Assembly: GCF_022230925.1 (NCBI RefSeq)
Contig: NZ_JAKKFH010000018.1
Coordinates: 1-64,000, forward strand
DNA length: 64,000 nt
Reading direction: 5' to 3'
DNA from: Micromonospora alfalfae
GTDB taxonomy: Bacteria > Actinomycetota > Actinomycetes > Mycobacteriales > Micromonosporaceae
The position numbers and the translations under genes are program-made. The first letter of the stretch is position 1; every line of letters begins with the position of its first letter. Positions 1 through 8,836 of the stretch are shown here, piece by piece. The notes under the pieces were generated by a model. The model had not been told where the DNA came from and searched no databases. It was given only the letters and a program-made list of their open reading frames with translations.

Positions 1-922
1 GGTCGCGGGGGGGGGCGGGTGGGCCGGGGCTGCCGGGGGCGCCGGGGCGGCCGGGTGCGCCGGGGCTACCGGGTGCGCCGGGGCTGCCGGGTGCTCCTGG
101 ACTGCCGGGTGCGCCGGGGCTACCGGACGGGCCGGGCGGACCGGTGGGCCCGGGCGGGCCGGTCGGTCCGGGCGGGCCCGTCGGCCCGGCGCAGATCGGC
201 GCGGTGATGACGTTGGTGTCGAGGGTGACGGCGGCGGTGCGCGCCAGCGCGCGGCCCTGCAGGGTCGCGCCCGTGGCCATCGTGATCGCGGCCTGAGCCA
301 TGATGGTGCCCACGAAGGTGGTGCCGGTGCCGATCGTCGCCGAGCTGCCGATCTTCCAGAACACGTTGCAGGCCGAAGCCCCATTGATCAGGACCACGCT
401 GCTGTTCGACGCCGTTGTCAGCGAGGAGTCGACCTGGAAGATGAACACGGCCGACGGGTCACCCTGGCCGTTGAGCGTCAACGGTCCGGTCAGTTGGGCG
501 GCCCCGATCCGGTAGACCCCTTCGTTGAGCGTGTTGCCACCCAGCTCCGCCGGGAGGTTGGTGAACGGGGTCCGGCCGGCGGCGTCGTTGAAGGCGATGG
601 TCAGGTCGCTCTGGGCCTGGAGCGCGACCGCGTCGCCGAGGTGTACCTCGCCGCCGATGGTCGCCGTACCGAAGCCGGACGCGGTGCTTCCGGGGAACCG
701 CCCGAGGCTCTGGGCCAGGAAGCTGGGGCCGGTGTTGGTCGGCTCCGCTCCGGCCAGGACGGAGAAGTCGGCTGCGGTCCCCAGGTTGACCGGTGCTTCC
801 TGCGCGTTGGCGGCGGTCGAGCTGAAGAGCAGCAGGCTGGCTGCCACTGTGGCGGCTGCGCCAGCCGCGAGCGACGGCAGGACCACCCGTCGCCGTAGCC
901 AGTGTTTGGGTTTAGCTGTCAC
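1..922 (-). CDS. Ice-binding-like (DUF3494) surface protein with collagen-like tail, partial
   Basis: The reading frame starts at a GTG (922) with GGAGGG six bases upstream and stays open to the left window edge, giving 307 codons. Residues 1-41 form a secretion signal with a basic N-region and an alanine-rich cleavage region ending in NAQ. The next ~200 residues carry the DUF3494 pattern (VNLGTAADFSVLAG start, then FIFQVDSSL, GTIMAQAAI and TLQGRALA motifs) seen in bacterial ice-binding-like proteins. From about base 190 leftwards the protein becomes Gly-X-Y repeats (GPT, GPP, GSP, GAP), a collagen-like stalk. This suggests a secreted or surface-displayed adhesin-like protein; ice binding itself is not implied in a mesophile. 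The end of the protein is outside the window. Confidence 0.85.
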   Translation of the reverse strand, partial: MTAKPKHWLRRRVVLPSLAAGAAATVAASLLLFSSTAANAQEAPVNLGTAADFSVLAGAEPTNTGPSFLAQSLGRFPGSTASGFGTATIGGEVHLGDAVALQAQSDLTIAFNDAAGRTPFTNLPAELGGNTLNEGVYRIGAAQLTGPLTLNGQGDPSAVFIFQVDSSLTTASNSSVVLINGASACNVFWKIGSSATIGTGTTFVGTIMAQAAITMATGATLQGRALARTAAVTLDTNVITAPICAGPTGPPGPTGPPGPTGPPGPSGSPGAPGSPGAPGSPGAPGSPGAPGRPGAPGSPGPPAPPRD

Positions 923-1163
923 AGAACACCCTCCGTGGGTACTACTCGCAGGAGACGTCCAGCGAGTGGCGTCCTGCGTGATACGGCCTGTATGGCGCGC
1001 CGAGAAGCGCGCTGATTACCACATCACGTCAGGTGTTCAAATGAGAGCAAAACGGGACAATAGCCGACGGGTATCTATCTGAATTGGACCGACCCTCGCG
1101 TTCGTGTTCGCCGCTTCCGTGACAGGCGGGCGGGTGCGCCCAGGCGGTCGAGCGAACCTCGGC

Positions 1164-1817
1164 CTACCGGCGGGTGGCCGGGACCGGCCTGATCGCGCGG
1201 CCGAGGACGCAGGGGGAGGAGGGGCTGTTACTGGTGGCCGGAAAACGGAACCTGCGCAGCTGCTCCACCTCGAAGCCGGCCGCGCCGATGGCGGCGACGG
1301 TGTCGCGGTTGGTGTGGCAGCCGGCGAACAGCTTCGGCCACAGCGTGGCGTCGAGGAGTCGTTGGGCGCGGTGCAGACCGGTGGCCTCCTCGGCGGCCAC
1401 GTGCTCGAAGAACCGCACCTGGCCTGTGGGGCGCAGCACCCGGCTGATCTCGGCCAACGCGCTCGCCTGATCGGGCACTGTGCACAACACCAACGCGACC
1501 ACCGCCGCGTCGAACTCGCCGTCCCCGACAGGCAGCGCCTCGGCCAGACCGTCGACGACAGTGACCGGGACCGGCGCGGTCGACGCGGCGCGCTCGGCAG
1601 CGGCACGCAGACGCCGCTCCGGCTCGACCGCGAGGACCTGGGTCACCCCCGGCGGGTAGTGGGCGAACATCCGCCCGTTGCCCGCGCCGATCTCGATCAC
1701 CCGGCCGGACAGGCCGGCGACCAGGTCCCGCCGGAACGCCGCCGTGCCGGCACGGTCCATGGCGACGCTGAGCCGCTCGTAGACCCGGGCGAACACCGGG
1801 TGGGACACAGTTGCCAC
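1164..1817 (-). CDS. Class I SAM-dependent methyltransferase
   Basis: A 217-residue protein. The GTG at 1817 is preferred over upstream in-frame starts because GAGGAGG sits five bases upstream. The SAM-binding motif I is clear (VIEIGAGNGRMF), followed by an acidic motif II (LAVEPE) and the post-I region FDAAVVALVLCTVPD, typical of Methyltransf_11-type enzymes acting on small molecules or lipids. The C-terminus ends in a cluster of basic residues. It is transcribed divergently from the SDR gene at 1937, sharing a ~120-bp promoter region. The substrate cannot be deduced from sequence. Confidence 0.85.
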   Translation of the reverse strand: MATVSHPVFARVYERLSVAMDRAGTAAFRRDLVAGLSGRVIEIGAGNGRMFAHYPPGVTQVLAVEPERRLRAAAERAASTAPVPVTVVDGLAEALPVGDGEFDAAVVALVLCTVPDQASALAEISRVLRPTGQVRFFEHVAAEEATGLHRAQRLLDATLWPKLFAGCHTNRDTVAAIGAAGFEVEQLRRFRFPATSNSPSSPCVLGRAIRPVPATRR

Positions 1818-1936
1818 GTCGACCTCCTCATCTCCGTCGAACTGTTCTCCGGCGATTGTCCTGCATCTGTGCACGCTTTCCGTCTTACTGGTTGGCAGCA
1901 CGATTCAACCCAGTGCAGACAGGACGTGGTGCGACC

Positions 1937-2692
1937 ATGAAGATCGTCGTCATCGGGGGCAGCGGCCTCATCGGTTCCAAGCTCGTGGACCGCCTCGCCG
2001 CCCAGGGCCACGAGGCGGTGCCGGCATCGCCGAAGACCGGCGTGAACACCCTGACCGGCGAGGGAGTTGCCGATGCGCTCACCGACGCCGAGGTCGTCGT
2101 CGACGTGTCGAACTCGCCGTCGTTCGAGGACACCGCCGTACTGGAGTTCTTCGAGACCTCGACCCGGACGCTCCTCGCCGCCGCGTCGGACGCCGGGGTG
2201 AACCACTACGTGGCGCTCTCCATCGTGGGGTGCGACCGGATCCCGGACAGCGGGTACATGCGCGCGAAGGTCGCCCAGGAGAAGCTCATCGTCGCGTCCG
2301 GACTTCCGTACTCGGTGGTGCACGCCACCCAGTTCTTCGAGTTCCTTCAGGGCATCATCGACACCGCCACGGACGGCGACAGCGTGCACCTCGCGCCGGT
2401 GCTCATCCAGCCGATGGCCGCTGACGACGTCGCGGCCACGGTCTGCGAGGTCGCGCTCGGCGCGCCGACGAACTCAGTGGTCGAGGTCGCCGGCCCGGAG
2501 CAGTTCCGCCTCGACGAACTGGGTCGATCCCTCCTCGCCGACACACAGGACCGTCGGTCGGTGGTGGCCGACCCCGACGCCCGGTACTTCGGTGCCAAGC
2601 TGGGCGAACGCTCGCTCGTCCCGGCCGACGGTGCCCGCCTCGCCGGCACCGCCCTGGACGACTGGCGTACCCGGGCGGGCCGGGGGCACTGA
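1937..2692 (+). CDS. NAD(P)-binding atypical SDR family oxidoreductase
   Basis: A 251-residue protein starting at the ATG at 1937. The N-terminus reads MKIVVIGGSGLIGSKLVDRL, a Rossmann GxxGxxG nucleotide-binding motif of the NmrA/atypical SDR type. Downstream, SNSPSFEDTAVLEFFE and the segment around SYMRAKVAQEKL resemble the YxxxK region of extended SDRs: Tyr followed by MRAK, in GYMRAKVAQEKL. The family contains NAD(P)H sensors and quinone or ketone reductases acting in the cytoplasm. It stands alone, divergent from the methyltransferase and convergent with the membrane protein that ends at 2702. The ribosome binding site is weak. Confidence 0.85.
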   Translation: MKIVVIGGSGLIGSKLVDRLAAQGHEAVPASPKTGVNTLTGEGVADALTDAEVVVDVSNSPSFEDTAVLEFFETSTRTLLAAASDAGVNHYVALSIVGCDRIPDSGYMRAKVAQEKLIVASGLPYSVVHATQFFEFLQGIIDTATDGDSVHLAPVLIQPMAADDVAATVCEVALGAPTNSVVEVAGPEQFRLDELGRSLLADTQDRRSVVADPDARYFGAKLGERSLVPADGARLAGTALDDWRTRAGRGH

Positions 2693-2701
2693 GCCGGCCC
2701 G

Positions 2702-4933
2702 CTACCCCGGCGTCCCGGGCGGACCGGCCCGCCCACCGAGGCGCCGCACCAACTCCTCTACCGCCTCGGTGAACGGCTCGTCGGACTCGCCCGGCCAGTG
2801 CCCGTGGATGGGTGGGGCGACGCTGTCCCCTGGGGGTGCCACCACGTCACAGGGGTCACGCTGTCGACGATCCACAGCGGCGGCCGGGTCGCCGGTGGTG
2901 GCCGGCGCGGGTGCGGAATGCGGCGAGAAGATCCAGCCACCGATGGGGTCGGTGTCGCGCCACAGGTTCACCCAGCGCCAACCCACCCGCCGGCCGATCT
3001 CGTGCAGTGCCGCGTCGTCGACGTACGCGGGGAAGAGCCGTGCGTAGAGGCGGCGCAGCGGGGATCCGTGGGTGAGCAGGGCGACCCGGGCACCGACCTG
3101 CGGTGGCAGTTGGAGCACCGTGGCGGCGAGCAGAACCGAGCCGTGGCTGTGCCCGGTGAGCAGCACCGCGTCGCCGCGCTCGACGAGATAGGTGATTCGG
3201 CGGGCCAGTTCCGGCACGGCCCGTTCCGAGTAGCAGGGCGGCGCGAACGGGTGGGCGGCCCGGGGCCAGAAGGTGCCGAGGTCCCAGAGGACGCCGACGT
3301 GTCGGCGGTACGGCTCGGTCCGGTACGCGAAGATTCCACCGATGATCAGACCGAGGATGATCGCCGCGATCACCCAGCTACCGAACGCGATGGTGAACGT
3401 GACCGCCGCCGCCGGCAACCCGATGTTCGGCTCGATGAGGTCGCCCGGGAGGTGCGCGAGCAGGCCGATCGTGGTGGTGGCCGTGCCGAGTCCGGCGAGG
3501 CAGCTGTAGACCACTGCCAGCGGCATCAGCTTCTCGGTGAAGCGAGCCCGGGCTATCGCGTCTCGGACCTGCCCCAGTCGGGGTCCTGCCCCGGCCGGCG
3601 GGTTCGGGAAGTCGCGCGCGACGATCGCCGCCGCGGCCCGGCGTCGACTCCGGCGGGAGAGCAGGATGACGAGGCCGGCGACGATCGCGGTGCCCAACAA
3701 TGCGCGGAAGAAGCCGTGGATCGCCCAGGTGTAGGCCGCAGGTGGTCCGGTGGCGATGCCCTCCTCGGTCGGCACGTCGCGATCCAGGAAGTCCGCCACC
3801 CGGTAGACCAGCTCGGCGGAGTACGCCACCGCAATGCTGATCCCGGTGGCGACGACAACGAGAGCGCCCAGCCCGAACAGCGGGGTGGCGCCGCGTTCCC
3901 GGCGTCGGTGCCAGAGCAGCACCACGCCCAGGGCGGCCAACAGTGTCGTCTGAGCCGCGAACAGACCGGTCAGGGTCCGGTCGTAGCCGGGAAGCCCGTG
4001 CTGCTGCGACCACGGCCGTGAACTGGTCGGCACGTGTGCCACGACGACCACGGTCAGGATGATGGCAGCGTTCCGGAGGGTGCCGGTGATCCGGTCGAGC
4101 CGCCGGTCGCCGGGGGACCGGTCCATCAGCGGTGGTGTGCAGAGCAGCCCCACGCAGCCGGTCAGGATCACCCCCGTGATCGCCGTCAGCGCGATCGTGG
4201 CCGTTGACGCGTCGTTCGCGCCCTGGGCCAGGAGCAGGACGAGGTCCAGCGTCGCGAACGCCGCGGCGACGTGGATGGCGCGTAACCGCCCCACCAACGG
4301 CTCGGCGTCCCACTGGCCGACGGTGCCGAGCCGGGGCGCGGCGCTGCCCTGGTCGGGTGCGCGAAACGCCTCGAAGGTCCGCCCCGGACGGCAGCTGACC
4401 CGCCAGATCAGGCCGATCGCGGCGACCGGGACCAGCGCGAGCACCGCCAACCGCAGGCCGACCGGCCGCCCACTCAGCCAGGACAACCAACTGCGTCCGG
4501 CGTGGCAGTCCGGCGAGGCCAGGCACTGCCAACCGACGAGATCCAGGGCGACACCGGCGACGGCGAGCACGTAGAGCACGGTGAGCGTGAGCGCCAGCAC
4601 CCGGCACAGGGACTTGACCGCCGCCTCCGACCCGGGGTTCGCCGGGCGCATCCAGATCGCGACGTTGACCAGCATGAAGGGGAGCAGGAACACCACCGCA
4701 AGGGTGCGGGCCACGGTTCCGGAGGGCAGATCACCCCAGCGGTACGCCTCAAGCGTCACACCGTTCGCGCCGGTGCTGTCCGAGTACGGGGGGCGCGGCC
4801 GGTAGAACCCGCCACTGCGGTCACCGGCGACCTGCCCGATCTGTTGCAGGTCCAGCACCTGTGCGGCGCTCGCGCCGGAGACCCCGTGCACCCGCAGCTC
4901 AACGACGTTGCCGGAGTCGTCCGGCCCGCTCAA
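2702..4933 (-). CDS. Polytopic membrane protein with C-terminal lipase-like alpha/beta-hydrolase motif
   Basis: A 743-residue protein, not matched to a named family. It starts with a soluble stretch containing VVELRVHGVSG, an HG-type oxyanion motif, followed by roughly eleven hydrophobic segments between residues ~70 and ~520. A soluble C-terminal part has LLTGHSHGSVLLAA, a textbook GxSxG nucleophile elbow, followed by THGSPL. The N-terminal HG motif and the C-terminal GHSHG may form one hydrolase fold split by the membrane region. A membrane-associated esterase or lipase is the likely role. It is divergent from the FUSC gene at 5146. Catalytic Asp and His residues were not assigned with confidence. 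Confidence 0.75.
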   Translation of the reverse strand: MSGPDDSGNVVELRVHGVSGASAAQVLDLQQIGQVAGDRSGGFYRPRPPYSDSTGANGVTLEAYRWGDLPSGTVARTLAVVFLLPFMLVNVAIWMRPANPGSEAAVKSLCRVLALTLTVLYVLAVAGVALDLVGWQCLASPDCHAGRSWLSWLSGRPVGLRLAVLALVPVAAIGLIWRVSCRPGRTFEAFRAPDQGSAAPRLGTVGQWDAEPLVGRLRAIHVAAAFATLDLVLLLAQGANDASTATIALTAITGVILTGCVGLLCTPPLMDRSPGDRRLDRITGTLRNAAIILTVVVVAHVPTSSRPWSQQHGLPGYDRTLTGLFAAQTTLLAALGVVLLWHRRRERGATPLFGLGALVVVATGISIAVAYSAELVYRVADFLDRDVPTEEGIATGPPAAYTWAIHGFFRALLGTAIVAGLVILLSRRSRRRAAAAIVARDFPNPPAGAGPRLGQVRDAIARARFTEKLMPLAVVYSCLAGLGTATTTIGLLAHLPGDLIEPNIGLPAAAVTFTIAFGSWVIAAIILGLIIGGIFAYRTEPYRRHVGVLWDLGTFWPRAAHPFAPPCYSERAVPELARRITYLVERGDAVLLTGHSHGSVLLAATVLQLPPQVGARVALLTHGSPLRRLYARLFPAYVDDAALHEIGRRVGWRWVNLWRDTDPIGGWIFSPHSAPAPATTGDPAAAVDRRQRDPCDVVAPPGDSVAPPIHGHWPGESDEPFTEAVEELVRRLGGRAGPPGTPG

Positions 4934-5145
4934 CCGCGCTGATCCATCCGACGTCCCCCCGAGGCGTCTCGCAGCCCTCGTCCCGCGACCCGGCCCGACG
5001 TCACGCTCGGGGCTGCAGAGCCGGGTCTACCCGATCCGGCTGCCCTCAATCTCGGCCGGCGGGGCGCTACCGTCCCCGGACATGGCCTGACCGGCGGCGG
5101 CGTGCCGGCGATGATTGATCCGGTCGTGGCGGGGTAGGTGCCGCC

Positions 5146-6324
5146 ATGGTCGCTGCCGGTCGGCGCGGAGCGGACGCGGGCCCGTCGACCGTCGCCCGGT
5201 GGGGGGACCGCCTGGTGGTCGCGTTGCGCGACCGGGTCCGTCGGGTCCGAACCATCGGCGGCCTCGCCCTACAGGCCGGCCTGGCCGCGGCGTTGTCCTG
5301 GCTGGTGGCGCATTCGCTGCTGCATGTGTCGCAGCCGGTCTTCGCGCCGATCTCCGCCGTCTCGACGCTCGCCGCGTCAGTCGGCCAGCGGTTGCGTCGC
5401 ACCGTCGAGCTGATCATCGGTGTCACCGTCGGAGTGCTGATCGGCGACCTGCTCCTCCTGGTGATCGGCACCGGGTGGTGGCAACTCGCCCTGATCGTCG
5501 TGCTGGCCATCGTCGTCGCGCTCTTCCTCGCGGGTAGCGCGGCGGTGGTCATCCAGGCGGGGGCGACGGCGGTGCTCATCGCCACGCTCAGCCCGACCGT
5601 CCGGGACCTGGAGATCCCCCGGTTCGTGGACGCGCTCATCGGGGGAGGGGTGGCGCTGCTGGTCACCGCCGTGTTGCTGCCGTTGAACCCGCTGCGGGTG
5701 CTCAACCGGGCCGCGCGGCCGGCGTTGGATCTCCTCGCGACCCAGCTCGACGCCACCGCCGAGGCGCTGACCGAGCGGGATGCCGCTCGGGCCCGTACCG
5801 CCCGGGGTGAGCTGCGGCAGAGCGCGGGCCGGTTGAAGGCGTTCGTCGAGGCAACCCAGGGCGCCCGGGAGGCGAGCACCCTGTCACCCGTGTACTGGCA
5901 TCAACGGCGTGGGCCGGTGGGCCGCTACGCGCAGGCGGCGGAGCCGATCGACCGGGCGGTGCGCAACAGCGGCACCCTGATCCGACGGTCGGTGTCGCTC
6001 ATCGAGGACGGCGAGCCGGTGCCGGAGTCGTTGCCGACGGCGGTGGCCGATCTCGCCGAGGCGGTCCGCCTGCTCAAGCGGCAGTTCGCCGCCGGCGCCG
6101 AGCCGAACCGGGCCCGCGAGCAGGCGCTGCGGGCGGTCCGGACGGCTGGGCACGCCTATCGGGACGGCGTCGGCTTCTCCGGCGCGGTGGTGGTGGCGCA
6201 GGTCCGGACGACAGTCAGTGACCTCCTGGTCGCCACCGGGCTGAGGCAGGAGGACGCGAATCATCTGGTCCGGAGGCTCTTCGGCGACCTGTCAGAGTCG
6301 GCTGACCCCGGCGGAACCAGGTAG
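5146..6324 (+). CDS. FUSC family (aromatic acid exporter-like) membrane protein
   Basis: A 392-residue protein. The N-terminal ~180 residues hold closely spaced hydrophobic helices (AGLAAALSWLVAHSLL, IIGVTVGVLIGDLLLLVIG, ALIVVLAIVVALFLAG, ALLVTAVLLPLNPL) and the GQRLRRTVELIIGVTVG segment characteristic of FUSC/DUF939 proteins. The C-terminal half is a soluble, arginine-rich helical domain. Members include aromatic carboxylic acid efflux proteins and YccS/YhfK-like proteins, so the likely role is export of a small aromatic or organic acid. It stands as a single gene with its own promoter in the ~210-bp divergent spacer (4934-5145). Confidence 0.8.
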   Translation: MVAAGRRGADAGPSTVARWGDRLVVALRDRVRRVRTIGGLALQAGLAAALSWLVAHSLLHVSQPVFAPISAVSTLAASVGQRLRRTVELIIGVTVGVLIGDLLLLVIGTGWWQLALIVVLAIVVALFLAGSAAVVIQAGATAVLIATLSPTVRDLEIPRFVDALIGGGVALLVTAVLLPLNPLRVLNRAARPALDLLATQLDATAEALTERDAARARTARGELRQSAGRLKAFVEATQGAREASTLSPVYWHQRRGPVGRYAQAAEPIDRAVRNSGTLIRRSVSLIEDGEPVPESLPTAVADLAEAVRLLKRQFAAGAEPNRAREQALRAVRTAGHAYRDGVGFSGAVVVAQVRTTVSDLLVATGLRQEDANHLVRRLFGDLSESADPGGTR

Positions 6325-6366
6325 CGGCATCTTCCTGAGCCACGTCTGTTGCATTGTGAGCCAAAG

Positions 6367-6386
6367 TGGTGCCATCATGGTGCCAT
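6367..6386. promoter_or_regulatory. Direct-repeat operator overlapping the start codon of the RHH gene
   Basis: Two copies of TGGTGCCAT lie at 6367-6375 and 6378-6386, 11 bp apart, so both fall on the same DNA face. The second copy includes the first bases of the start codon at 6385. No Shine-Dalgarno is visible upstream of that ATG, so the message may be leaderless or nearly so. Ribbon-helix-helix proteins often bind tandem half-sites one helical turn apart, so autoregulation by the gene product is a reasonable inference. Confidence 0.55.
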
Positions 6387-6909
6387 GGAACTGAGGTCAT
6401 ACGTCGAGAACCTGCGTGACGAGTTCGCCGTGGCCGCTGAGGGCGTCGACCCGGAGGCCCGGGCGCTGGCCGAGCGACTTTTCGCGCAGTTGGAGGCGGC
6501 CACCCGTCTCACCCTGCTCGAAGCGCTCTCCGACGCGGCCGACGAGATCACCCGTGACCTCGCGCCGGGTTCGGTGCACGTCCGGTTGCGCGGGCGCGAG
6601 CCCGACTTCGTGGTGACGCCGGCCAGCCCGCCGGTCGAGGTGGCGAGTGAGCCCAGTGGCCCGCCACCGCTGTCGGTGCCGGTGACCGCGCCCGACGGTG
6701 ACGACGGCGGCACCTCGCGGATCAACCTGCGGCTCCCCGACCACCTGAAGGCCAGCGTCGAGGACGCCGCCGGCCGCGCCGGGCTGTCGGTCAACGCCTG
6801 GCTCGTGCGCGCCGTCGCCGGTGCCATCGGGACGGGCGACACGCAGCGCCGTCCATCCCGCCGGGTGGAGCCGATCTCCGGCCAGCACTTCACCGGCTGG
6901 GCCCGCTAA
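6385..6909 (+). CDS. Ribbon-helix-helix (HicB/Arc-type) DNA-binding protein
   Basis: A 174-residue protein (start MELRSYVENL). Residues ~1-70 are helical and acidic. The segment around residues 110-150 (SRINLRLPDHLKASVEDAAG, then SVNAWLVRAV) is a ribbon-helix-helix DNA-binding motif of the HicB-antitoxin/Arc class. There is no HicA toxin next to it; instead the DUF4097 gene follows after ~70 bp and then an ABC exporter. This makes it a transcriptional regulator of the four-gene cassette rather than an antitoxin. The start codon is embedded in a repeated TGGTGCCAT element, suggesting autoregulation. An upstream in-frame start exists at 6349 but would translate through the operator. Confidence 0.8.
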   Translation: MELRSYVENLRDEFAVAAEGVDPEARALAERLFAQLEAATRLTLLEALSDAADEITRDLAPGSVHVRLRGREPDFVVTPASPPVEVASEPSGPPPLSVPVTAPDGDDGGTSRINLRLPDHLKASVEDAAGRAGLSVNAWLVRAVAGAIGTGDTQRRPSRRVEPISGQHFTGWAR

Positions 6910-6982
6910 CTCCCCGTACCCCTTCCACCACCACGCCGCTGACCAGCGGCGACCTCCGCCGACCACCTTTCGGGAGACCACC

Positions 6983-7825
6983 ATGCCTGTTTTCGAGACG
7001 CCAGAACCGATTTCCGTCCAGATCGAGCTGCCGATCGGCGATGCCTGGATCGCCGCGAGCGACCGCACCGACACCGTGGTGACGGTGCGGCCCCGCGACC
7101 CGTCGAGCAAGGCCGACGTGAGCGCCGCCGAACAGAGCACAGTCGAGTTTGCCGCCGGACGACTGGTGATCCGGGTGCCGAAGAGCTGGCGCCGCTACGC
7201 GTTCGGCCCCGGGCCGTCGGTCGACGTCCAGATCGAGGTGCCGACCGGGTCACGGGTGTACGCCGAGGCGGCGTGGGCGGCGTTCCGCTGCGAGGGTCGG
7301 CTCGGCGAGTGTCGGATCAAGACCGGCAGCGGCATCCGACTCGACGAGACCGGGCCGTTGGAGATCGACAGCAGCCACGGCGAGGTTGCTGTCGAGCGTG
7401 TACTGGGCTCCGCCCGGGTGAAGGCCTCGTCCGGCAAGGTGCGCATCGGCGCGGTCGACGGCACCGCCGAGATCAAGAACTCGTCCGGCGACTGCTGGAT
7501 CGGCCGCAGCGGCGGCGACGTCCGGATCAACACTGCCTACGGCGACATCACGGTGGACGCCTCGCAGGCTTCGGTGACGGCGCGTACCGCCTACGGCAAC
7601 CTTCGGCTGGGTGAGGTCACCCGCGGCGCTGTCGACGCACAGACCTCCTACGGCGCGATCGAGGTCGGCATCCGTCGCGGGACCGCCGCCTGGCTCGACG
7701 TCAGTTCCAAGCACGGCCGCGTGCACAACGCGCTGGAGTCGACCGACAGCCCGGCGCAGACCGACGAGACGGTCGAGGTCCGGGCGAACACCTCCTACGG
7801 CGACATCATGATCCGCCGCGCCTGA
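6983..7825 (+). CDS. DUF4097 family beta-strand repeat protein
   Basis: A 280-residue protein. ATG 6983 (MPVFETPEPISVQIEL) is the natural family start and follows CGGGAG. The sequence is almost wholly short beta-strand repeats (IKTGSGIRL, VKASSGKVRIG, IKNSSGDCWIG, INTAYGDITVDAS, ARTAYGNLRLGE, AQTSYGAIEVG, ANTSYGDIMI) with the SGD/YGD turn pattern of DUF4097 (putative adhesin-like beta-solenoid). No signal peptide or membrane anchor is present, so it is probably cytoplasmic. It sits between the RHH regulator and the DrrAB-like exporter genes, likely one operon. The exact function of the family is unknown. Confidence 0.85.
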   Translation: MPVFETPEPISVQIELPIGDAWIAASDRTDTVVTVRPRDPSSKADVSAAEQSTVEFAAGRLVIRVPKSWRRYAFGPGPSVDVQIEVPTGSRVYAEAAWAAFRCEGRLGECRIKTGSGIRLDETGPLEIDSSHGEVAVERVLGSARVKASSGKVRIGAVDGTAEIKNSSGDCWIGRSGGDVRINTAYGDITVDASQASVTARTAYGNLRLGEVTRGAVDAQTSYGAIEVGIRRGTAAWLDVSSKHGRVHNALESTDSPAQTDETVEVRANTSYGDIMIRRA

Positions 7826-7858
7826 CCCACCGCCCCGCCGACCACAGAGGAGGAGACC

Positions 7859-8836
7859 ATGACCAGCTCCATGAACCCCGCGATCGTCGCCACCGACCTG
7901 CGCAAGTCCTACGGCGACAAGGTCGTGCTGGACGGCATCGACCTGATGATCACCGAGGGCACCATCTTCGCGTTGCTCGGTCCGAACGGCGCCGGCAAGA
8001 CCACCACAGTGCAGATCCTCTCCACCCTGATCGACGCCGACGGCGGTGACGCCCGCGTCTTCGGCCACGACCTGACCCGGGAACCCGACGCGGTACGCGC
8101 GCTGATCGGCGTCACCGGTCAGTTCTCCGCCGTCGACAGCCTGCTCACCGGTCGGGAGAACCTGACCCTGATGGCCGACCTGTGTCACCTGGAGAGGGCC
8201 GCCGGTCGGCGGCGGATCGCCGACCTGCTCGACCAGTTCGACCTGACCGACGCGGCGGGCAAGCCGGTGTCCACGTACTCCGGCGGCATGCGTCGTCGGC
8301 TCGACCTCGCGATGACCCTGGTCGGCGAACCCCGCGTCATCTTCCTCGACGAGCCGACCACCGGCCTCGACCCGCGCAGCCGCCGGGCAATGTGGCACAT
8401 CATCCGCGCGCTCGCCGCCGAGGGCGTGACCATCCTGCTCACCACGCAGTACCTGGAGGAGGCCGACCAGCTCGCCGACCGGGTGGCGTTCCTCGACCAC
8501 GGCCGGTTGATCGCCGAGGGCACGCCGCGCGAACTCAAGCGGCTCATCCCGGGCGGCCACGTCGTCCTGCAGTTCGCCGACCAGGAGGGTCTCGACTCGG
8601 CGGCCCGGACGTTCGAGGCCGCCACCCGGGACGACGCGGCGCTCACCCTCCAGGTGCCGAATGACGGCGGGGTCGGGTCGCTGCGATCCCTGCTCGACCA
8701 GCTCGACCGCGCCTCGATCAGCGTGGCGGGCCTCTCCGTGCACACCCCCGACCTCGACGACGTCTTCCTCACCCTCACCGGTCAGCCCGACACCCGGGCC
8801 AGCCGACCCGACCACGAAAGGGCTCCCGCGCGATGA
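7859..8836 (+). CDS. DrrA-like ABC transporter ATP-binding protein
   Basis: A 325-residue protein with GAGGAGGAG just before the ATG. Walker A is GPNGAGKTTT (~residue 40), the signature is YSGGMRRRLDLA (~140), Walker B is VIFLDEPTTGLDPRS (~160), and the H-loop follows at LLTTQYLEEAD (glutamine in place of the usual His). The length and C-terminal domain match daunorubicin-resistance (DrrA)-type exporters. Its stop overlaps the start of the permease gene by four bases (ATGA), so the two form one export pump. Substrate is unknown; efflux of a hydrophobic compound or antibiotic is the usual role. Confidence 0.9.
   Translation: MTSSMNPAIVATDLRKSYGDKVVLDGIDLMITEGTIFALLGPNGAGKTTTVQILSTLIDADGGDARVFGHDLTREPDAVRALIGVTGQFSAVDSLLTGRENLTLMADLCHLERAAGRRRIADLLDQFDLTDAAGKPVSTYSGGMRRRLDLAMTLVGEPRVIFLDEPTTGLDPRSRRAMWHIIRALAAEGVTILLTTQYLEEADQLADRVAFLDHGRLIAEGTPRELKRLIPGGHVVLQFADQEGLDSAARTFEAATRDDAALTLQVPNDGGVGSLRSLLDQLDRASISVAGLSVHTPDLDDVFLTLTGQPDTRASRPDHERAPAR

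Noticed and set aside
1037..1606. Minus-strand frame across the methyltransferase gene
   Set aside because: It is a low-complexity Pro/Arg/Ser frame overlapping the methyltransferase, which has clear SAM-binding motifs in another frame.
6385..6909. HicAB toxin-antitoxin module
   Set aside because: The RHH domain is HicB-like, but there is no adjacent HicA-type toxin and the neighbours form an export cassette.
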